Shown here one piece after another: positions 58,260 to 64,000 of a stretch of 64,000 nt of DNA. Numbering within the stretch: the first letter of the stretch is position 1; every line of letters starts with the position of its first letter. The stretch is taken from positions 1,984,001 through 2,048,000 of the forward strand of contig BSBM01000442.1 in assembly GCA_027924585.1 (NCBI GenBank). The letters run 5' to 3'. The translations under genes were made by a program, and so were the position numbers. The notes under the pieces were generated by a model. It searched no databases. It had not been told where the DNA came from and saw only the letters and a program-made list of their open reading frames with translations. This stretch comes from Larix kaempferi (Eukaryota; Streptophyta; Pinopsida; Pinales; Pinaceae).

Positions 58260-59900
58260 GGGTTTGGGCTAATAATTTAAGGTTTAACATCGTGCAATTA
58301 AGAAATTAGATCTTAAGTGTAATGTGTAGAATGCACTGGCATTGAGATCACCTGTGTAGGAATAATCAACGTCTACCCTTAAAATAATTTAATTGTGGCA
58401 TTTGTGTGGCGGTTATATAGTAGAGCCTTAAGCATGTAAGGCGGCCTTCTCAAGGCACTGTAAATTGATATGAGATCTACGTGAGAATGTGAATGTGAAG
58501 ATACCTCGGGTATTTAAAAATTTGGAAATAATTACAAGCTGAAGGATGTAGCTACACTTCTATAAATATATATTGGTGATACCTAACTACTTGATGCCTT
58601 CTTCAGGAACTATTACTTTGTGGCTGGCAACAACAACGAGTACATGACTGTGGTGCTAAACGACGGCTATTGTTTATATTAATTTGTGTGCCATATAATA
58701 CTCTCTTTATGAGACACGACAGTGAAAATCAAGAGGCCTTTCAATGCACTTACAATTTTGCTAAATGGTTTTGATTACATTGCCACTTTTGTGGAACAAA
58801 TCTGCCTCCACCTGTCTAAAAAAATAATAATAATTATAGACACGCGTGGTCAGGTAAACGACTCACATAAAGAACAAGCTCTAAATACTCTTAACTTGGG
58901 TTAAAAACAAAGGATTTTGGGAAACCACGTCAATAGGGTGCAAGTGCACCATTTTACTCATGCTCTCTGTTTCATTGATTCTCACATACATTATGGATTC
59001 AGTTATGTCAATTATTTTCTATAGTCAACATTTTGTTTTTATTTTTATTTTTTTTAAACTACTTTTATTTGAAAAGCATTTTTTTAAATTAATTTTAAAC
59101 AATATTATTTTACATTTCTAAAATTTACAATTCAAACAATATCATATTAATTTACATTTCTAAAATTTACAATTCAAACAATAATATTTTACATTTCTTA
59201 ATGTTTGAGAAATTTATATATATATTATTAATACAATTATTTAATTTTTTTTTAATTTTACTTTCCTTACCATTCTTTAATAATGAGTGATTGAAATGGT
59301 ATACATAAAAATGTTTAAAAAACATAACAATGATTAATTATTATGAAGAGTATGAAAACTTTAGTTTTCAAATTATTTCAAATTTTCAAAAAAAAAAACC
59401 TATAATAATTATTTTTAATATTTAAATTAAATTATTTTAATATTAAACTTTATGAAATTAAACTATTTTAATATTCTAAATTAAACTATGCTGAGAGGCG
59501 TTGTTATTTATATTGTCTGCTTTTTATAAAATAAAATAAAAAATGTTACATATTAATTATCAATAAGTATATACTCTCTCAGCATAGTATTTGAGATTTA
59601 ACCTGCAATAATATTAATTTTTTATCCCTTATCGACGACATTGAATTTGAGGTGTTATCGAAATTCTTTTTAACATGAATTTGAGAGGTTATGGAATTTA
59701 TTTTTAACATTTATAAAGAAAATAATAAAACCTGAAGTGAAAAACATTGATCATTCATCCAAAAATCGAGCCGATGACATCAATAAGTAGGACATAAAAT
59801 TGGATTCAAAAGATAGGTATCTCTGATTCGCGAACAAGAATAAGAGGCGAGACATGGCAATACGAAGACGCCAAAGCAAGAAAATGAAGAAGATCAAGAT
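58260..59900. other. No recognisable gene; local AT-rich repeat
   Basis: At about 59090-59200 a 43-bp unit (TTTACATTTCTAAAATTTAC then AATTCAAACAATA) is present about 2.5 times. The rest is AT-rich. Confidence 0.55.
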
Positions 59901-59927
59901 CAAGATCCAAGGGAAGTAAATGCTTCC

Positions 59928-60025
59928 GCCTCCTTCGTGACAGAGAGTTCAACAACAATACTCCTCATCCATTAATGGCTTCTGCCTCCTTCGTGACAGA
60001 GAGTTCAACAACAACATCACGAAGC
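59928..60025. repeat. Direct repeat, about 52-bp unit, two copies
   Basis: TCTGCCTCCTTCGTGACAGA then GAGTTCAACAACAA occurs at about 59930 and again at about 59982, nearly identical. Confidence 0.8.
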
Positions 60026-60129
60026 TGCCAATAATCTATGATACTAATACATAAAAAAACAAAAGAAGCAATAGTGCTACAAATTCAACAGAATATAACT
60101 AAGTAAAAATTAAGATGAAAATTTTGCAA

Positions 60130-60202
60130 TGACCTCAGTCAAGCCAAAAATTCCATATTTAACAGGGGTAGCAACCATGGAAATATGTCCAAATCTGAAA
60201 AT
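60130..60202 (-). other. Possible small exon, unknown
   Basis: After a TTTTCAG acceptor the minus strand reads FGHISMVATPVKYGIFGLTE. It lies downstream of the MATE remnant, but I cannot match it to a MATE exon. Confidence 0.2.
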
Positions 60203-60427
60203 ACGACAATGAACCGATTGCAAGGGCAGAGGGAAATATCGAAGAAAATAATGTTAACCCTAATCCTCTACGGTTAGCTGTTTACCCATACCGATTCCCG
60301 AGAATGGCCGATTGCGTGCCTAAAGAATATGTACCTGCACAGAGTATGAGAAATCGAATTAGGTAGTCACTGTTTTATTTCTTTTGATGCGAACGGATCT
60401 GCACAGAGTACGTGTTCTTCCAGGTTT

Positions 60428-60562
60428 GAATTCACAATTGATTGTCTATGAAGAAATATTGATGATGATTGAATATGAAGAAATATAACCCTGAATTCAC
60501 AATTGATTGTCTATGATTGTCTATAAAGAAATATTGATGATGATTGCATATGAAGAAATATT
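60428..60562. repeat. Direct repeat, about 66-bp unit, two copies
   Basis: GAATTCACAATTGATTGTCT then AAGAAATATTGATGATGATT occurs twice; the second copy has an extra ATGATTGTCT. Confidence 0.8.
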
Positions 60563-60984
60563 TAATTTTTGCTAAATAGATACATTTTGAAGGATTTGTA
60601 TAGGGCCTGGACAAATTAGGCTCATAATCTGTTTAATGCAGCTTTCAACTAGCATTTGGTTATTAACATTGCTCATTTTAATATGGGGTTTTGATCTTGT
60701 TTTACAATGTGAATAAAGTCTTAACATATTTTTTGAGTAGCATTTGATTAGTGTCCTCTCTCATTTTAAGATGGGTTTTATCTTAGTAATATTACTCATT
60801 TTAAAAGGTCTTATCTTGTTTTGCCATGTGAATGAAGACTAGAATAATAAGAGTAATTACACTTATTACTGTAGATATTTTATATGCCCCAAAGTATAAA
60901 ATATTTTTCTAAGAAAGTTGGAAATCCAAATTCAGCAGCATCGCACACAATTACATAATCAATTTAAAGTACTCAATTTAGAAA

Positions 60985-63962
60985 CTGCGTCGCTTCTAAG
61001 TACAGGTTGAACACTGTTAAGGAGGATAGTGAATTCCAGCAAATTTTCCAATTTAGAAACTGCGTCGATGATGATTGTACTACTTGTAAATACCTGAGCC
61101 AAATCCTAGCGAAACGCAACAATAAGAACCAGAAACACAATCCCTATCGCACTTGAAGTACTCACAGAAACAATCACTGCAAATTTAGCTCCTTTTCCAT
61201 TTCCAGCCCCTAGCTCATTAGCAACCCTTATGCTGCATTAACAAGCTAGAAATTACTCGAGGCATAATGCAACCCTTGCAAATTCTTAAATTGGCTATTT
61301 AGGCTATTTGATAGCATTCCAAATACTAGTATGATGAACATACCCAGTTGCAGCTAAAAATCCAACTGGTATCATCATCTCCCAACCGTTGACATTCATG
61401 CTGTAAGATATGAGATGAAATATCAAGTATGTTAAAATATGACTCAAGAGCATTTTGCATTATTCTAATGCCAAACAACTGAAAACATGTTTTACTATAT
61501 GGAAAGGGAATCGACTGCAACTTCTACATCTGATAGATGCCCTGTCAAGAGGATCAATACTCTGTAATACCAATTTTCTAAATTGTTTGACAGGAAAAAG
61601 AATGTCAGCTCCTTGTTCTGAACAAATCTTTGTCAACCAAAAATTTAAATTGATTAAGAATCGTTTCAAGATCGAAATGTGTGAAACTAACCATAGCATC
61701 ACACCAGATGCGACAGATAATTTGACACAAGGACACAAATCCTCGAACGCTTGTCTTGATAGTCCAGTCCATGTTTGGGGACAACCTCCACCGATGACAT
61801 AAAAAAATTGGATAACTGGAGGCAACCACCATGCTAAATTCAATGTCATAGCTGCTCTGATAAGTCCCATATCCAATTTAACAATAAAGAGCCAGCTTAG
61901 AAAAATATGAAGCAACAATGTGGTTGCAGCGGTCCATGCAATGATCATATTTTTCAACTGCGACTGCAGGTATCTCTGAATTGGAAACATGAATACAAAT
62001 GCAAAATGCTGAGGAATAAACCAGATTGAAACTGCTACAGATAATTCAGCAATATCATCTGCCTGTCCTAATAGCTTCAAAATGGGGGTGGAAAATTTAT
62101 AGGTCGGTAAGACCAGGATCGAAACAAAAAAGAGAACAATGCAAGAGCGCTGCAAATATACTCCCATCATGTTGTATTGCTTAGCACCATAAACTTGGCC
62201 GCACAAGGTTTCCAAGGCGCTTCCCATCCCTAACTACCATGTCAAAATACAGTCACAACTACATCAGCAATAGAATAATATGAAATCCTTTCTTTGGGCC
62301 ACATGGAACTTCTATTACCTCTCCAATGCCCTTATATCATATTTACCCTCTATCTATAATCAATCAATCATGACTAGAAAACACTGTTTATACTGTGAAA
62401 CTGTAAACTTATTTATTTCGAAACCTACCATCGCTTGCGTGCATTAAAAGGGTCCAAATATAACAGTAAGAAAAAAGAGCACTGTGGGAACTTACGAGGA
62501 ATCCAAAATTGAATCCTACGATGGAAACAAACAATATAAAGAAAATTAATAGCATAATCATTAAATCTTGTATCTTAGTCTAGTCTCTATGTAAAAAGCT
62601 AGAAAAACTAATCTTGATTGCATGATAATGCAGGTACTTCTATGACTAATACAATACAACAATGACTATAATAGCCATTCTTAGATGTTAGAAGACAATG
62701 TTAGAAACTATTTAATCTGAATCTGACTACCTAGGCGGATTTGCATTTCCATTATTCATACACGTACGGGCCTCAGCAAACATTCTTTATTGTTCAGCTA
62801 GTGCTTCCTCTTCAGTCATCTCTGCCCCATTAGCCCATCGCCTAGATTTAAGAGAGTCCTAATGAGAAAGTTACAAGACCTTAAGCAATTTGTTCTTGTT
62901 AACATATCCAACGTCTATTCTTGTTCTTGTCCATTAAATTATATGAAGCATAATATTTGTATGGGCCAAAGGTCCAGATGAAATTATGACAAACATACCA
63001 ATGTTTCAAGTCTATGTTGTTCATATGCAGCATAGACCTCTTCAATATAACCCCCAAATCCCAACACCTATCAAATGAGTGCAATTCAAAAAGCAATACA
63101 CAGGAAAAGTTCTATGTCACAGCAAACCGTCCTTGAAAACAAGGACATGCTCTTCTTATTTTATGAAAAGACTAGCAGATTCATACATCCAATCAATTAG
63201 GAACAATTGGATCTAATCTATGAACTAACCTCCAAGGCTCTCAGAACATGCTCAGGTGCAATTGTTCATTTTTCCTCTCTGCCACAAACTTCATTGGACT
63301 CTGACGATATTAAATTGATAAACTCTGCAGCATAATAAACAGATATAAGTTACAATATATTTCATCTGAGGTAAGCATTCAATGTTAAAAGGAAACTCTA
63401 GGAACAGGCATACTTTTTTACAAAAGTCCTCCCACTTTGAGCAGGCTATCAATAAGTGGTATTGCATCATTCTCAATATAATTCAAAACAAACAGACAAT
63501 TTTAAGTTCAACGTGCTCTTATACATCAAATCATAAATTGTCACTCTGTATATTCTATAAAGAATGCAGCTGCTAAATGATATTGTATACCAGATTTTAC
63601 AGCCAATATAATAGAGATGTCAGTAGAGTAATTCTCAGGTGAGTTACACTTATTAGGGAGTTACACTCATTGATAATGACAAAGAATAATATTAATTCCA
63701 AGTCGCCCAAGTGACCTGCGAACGCCTGAGTAACAACATTCGTCCCATACATGGCAATGCGAGTGAATATGGAAAGCCCTACAATTCTCCACAGTTTTTT
63801 TGATTCCACCAAGAACCGTCTCCTTGCATCCTTTGGGAAACCCAATGACCAGTTTTCACTGCCATTTCGCTTCGTCTTCTCAAGCAATGGTTCTTGCAAA
63901 GAGTCTGATCCCATGTTCATGGCACTTTGAATGTTTCCACCATATAACATTGAAGAAAACAA
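60985..63962 (-). pseudogene. MATE/DETOXIFICATION transporter gene, 5' exons present, decayed
   Basis: MATE proteins export metabolites across the vacuolar or plasma membrane. Minus-strand exons: 63962-63693 (EPLLEKT, TNVVTQAFAGHLGDLEL); a small piece ending 62496 (IVGFNFGFL before GTAAGT); 62233-61692 (LGMGSALETLCGQVYGAKQY, FMFPIQRYLQSQLKNM, WLFIVKLDMGLIRAAM); 61582-61496 (LENWYYRVLILLTGHLSDVE, 87 nt); 61400-61344 (MNVNGWEMMIPVGFLAATG, 57 nt); 61232 to about 61000 (IRVANELGAGNGKGAKFAVI, FTILLNSVQPVL). The 542-, 87- and 57-nt exons keep phase and look like those of plant DTX genes. Defects: AA instead of AG at 61583-61584, in-frame TAG at 61106-61108, unclear continuation after LGDLEL, and no exons for the last transmembrane helices. 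The start could also be the ATG at 63914. Confidence 0.85.
60998..61090. repeat. Short duplication at the end of MATE exon 5
   Basis: CAATTTAGAAACTGCGTCG occurs at about 60975-60993 and 61049-61067. It brackets the FTILLNSVQPVL codons, and the normal exon-end donor is not visible. Confidence 0.7.
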
Positions 63963-64000
63963 AATGGGAACTTAGTAACCAGAAGTCATAAAGAAAAAGT

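Noticed and set aside
52430-60400. RNA genes (tRNA, snRNA, rRNA) in the AT-rich part
   Set aside because: No A-box/B-box pairs with a foldable cloverleaf or other conserved RNA signature could be seen by eye.
1-64000. CRISPR arrays, operons or other prokaryotic systems
   Set aside because: Spliced genes, plant transposons and tail-bearing LINEs show plant nuclear DNA; the tandem repeats lack the spacer-repeat pattern of CRISPR.

Overview
This is nuclear DNA from a large, repeat-rich plant genome. It has spliced plant-type genes, plant Ty3/gypsy elements (one with a primer-binding site for initiator tRNA-Met), a CACTA (En/Spm) DNA transposon, plant LINEs with a C-terminal RNase H, and fragments of conserved plant genes (UPL1/2-type E3 ligase, MATE/DETOXIFICATION transporter, an At4g14100-like protein, a thioredoxin/GST-N-like exon). 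Low gene density and deep nesting would suit a gymnosperm or another large-genome seed plant; that is inference, and I cannot name the species.

Positions 1-36132 are one nested stack. Element A is a decayed plus-strand Ty3/gypsy: RT, RNase H and integrase at 1-1454, chromodomain tail at 28851-29160, 3' LTR from 29191. Element B, a minus-strand Ty3/gypsy (1455-28850), sits inside A. Inside the RT of B lies element C, a 23.5-kb CACTA transposon (2052-25567) with matching TCA target duplications; the RT reading of B resumes exactly across it. C holds a TNP2-type transposase gene (2560-7596), a second multi-exon gene joining a SET-domain exon to a TNPA-like region (19165-22705), a captured UPL1/2 fragment (12142-13164), an internal Ty3/gypsy fragment (8790-10330), and palindrome-rich subterminal repeats at both ends. 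A 6.7-kb LINE (29397-36071, minus strand) interrupts the 3' LTR of A and is nearly intact: ORF1 has one in-frame stop, ORF2 (endonuclease, RT, RNase H) has two, and a short coiled-coil ORF follows ORF2.

Positions 36133-49150 are AT-rich and mostly decayed retroelements: a minus-strand gypsy gag/protease remnant (39.4-41.3 kb), a faint plus-strand gag-like remnant (42.5-43.2 kb), degenerate tandem repeats, and a 2.2-kb ORF1-only LINE derivative with an 11-bp target duplication (46941-49160).

Positions 49151-64000 hold a GC-rich tandem repeat, a possible LTR-like block, two isolated minus-strand host exons (54408-54509 and 56363-56620, the second frameshifted), and a minus-strand MATE gene whose exons are recognisable but which carries an in-frame stop, a non-AG acceptor and no 3' exons. 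No host gene here looks clearly intact; the window records transposon nesting, gene-fragment capture and decay. Many of the stops are of a kind that C-to-T change would produce.
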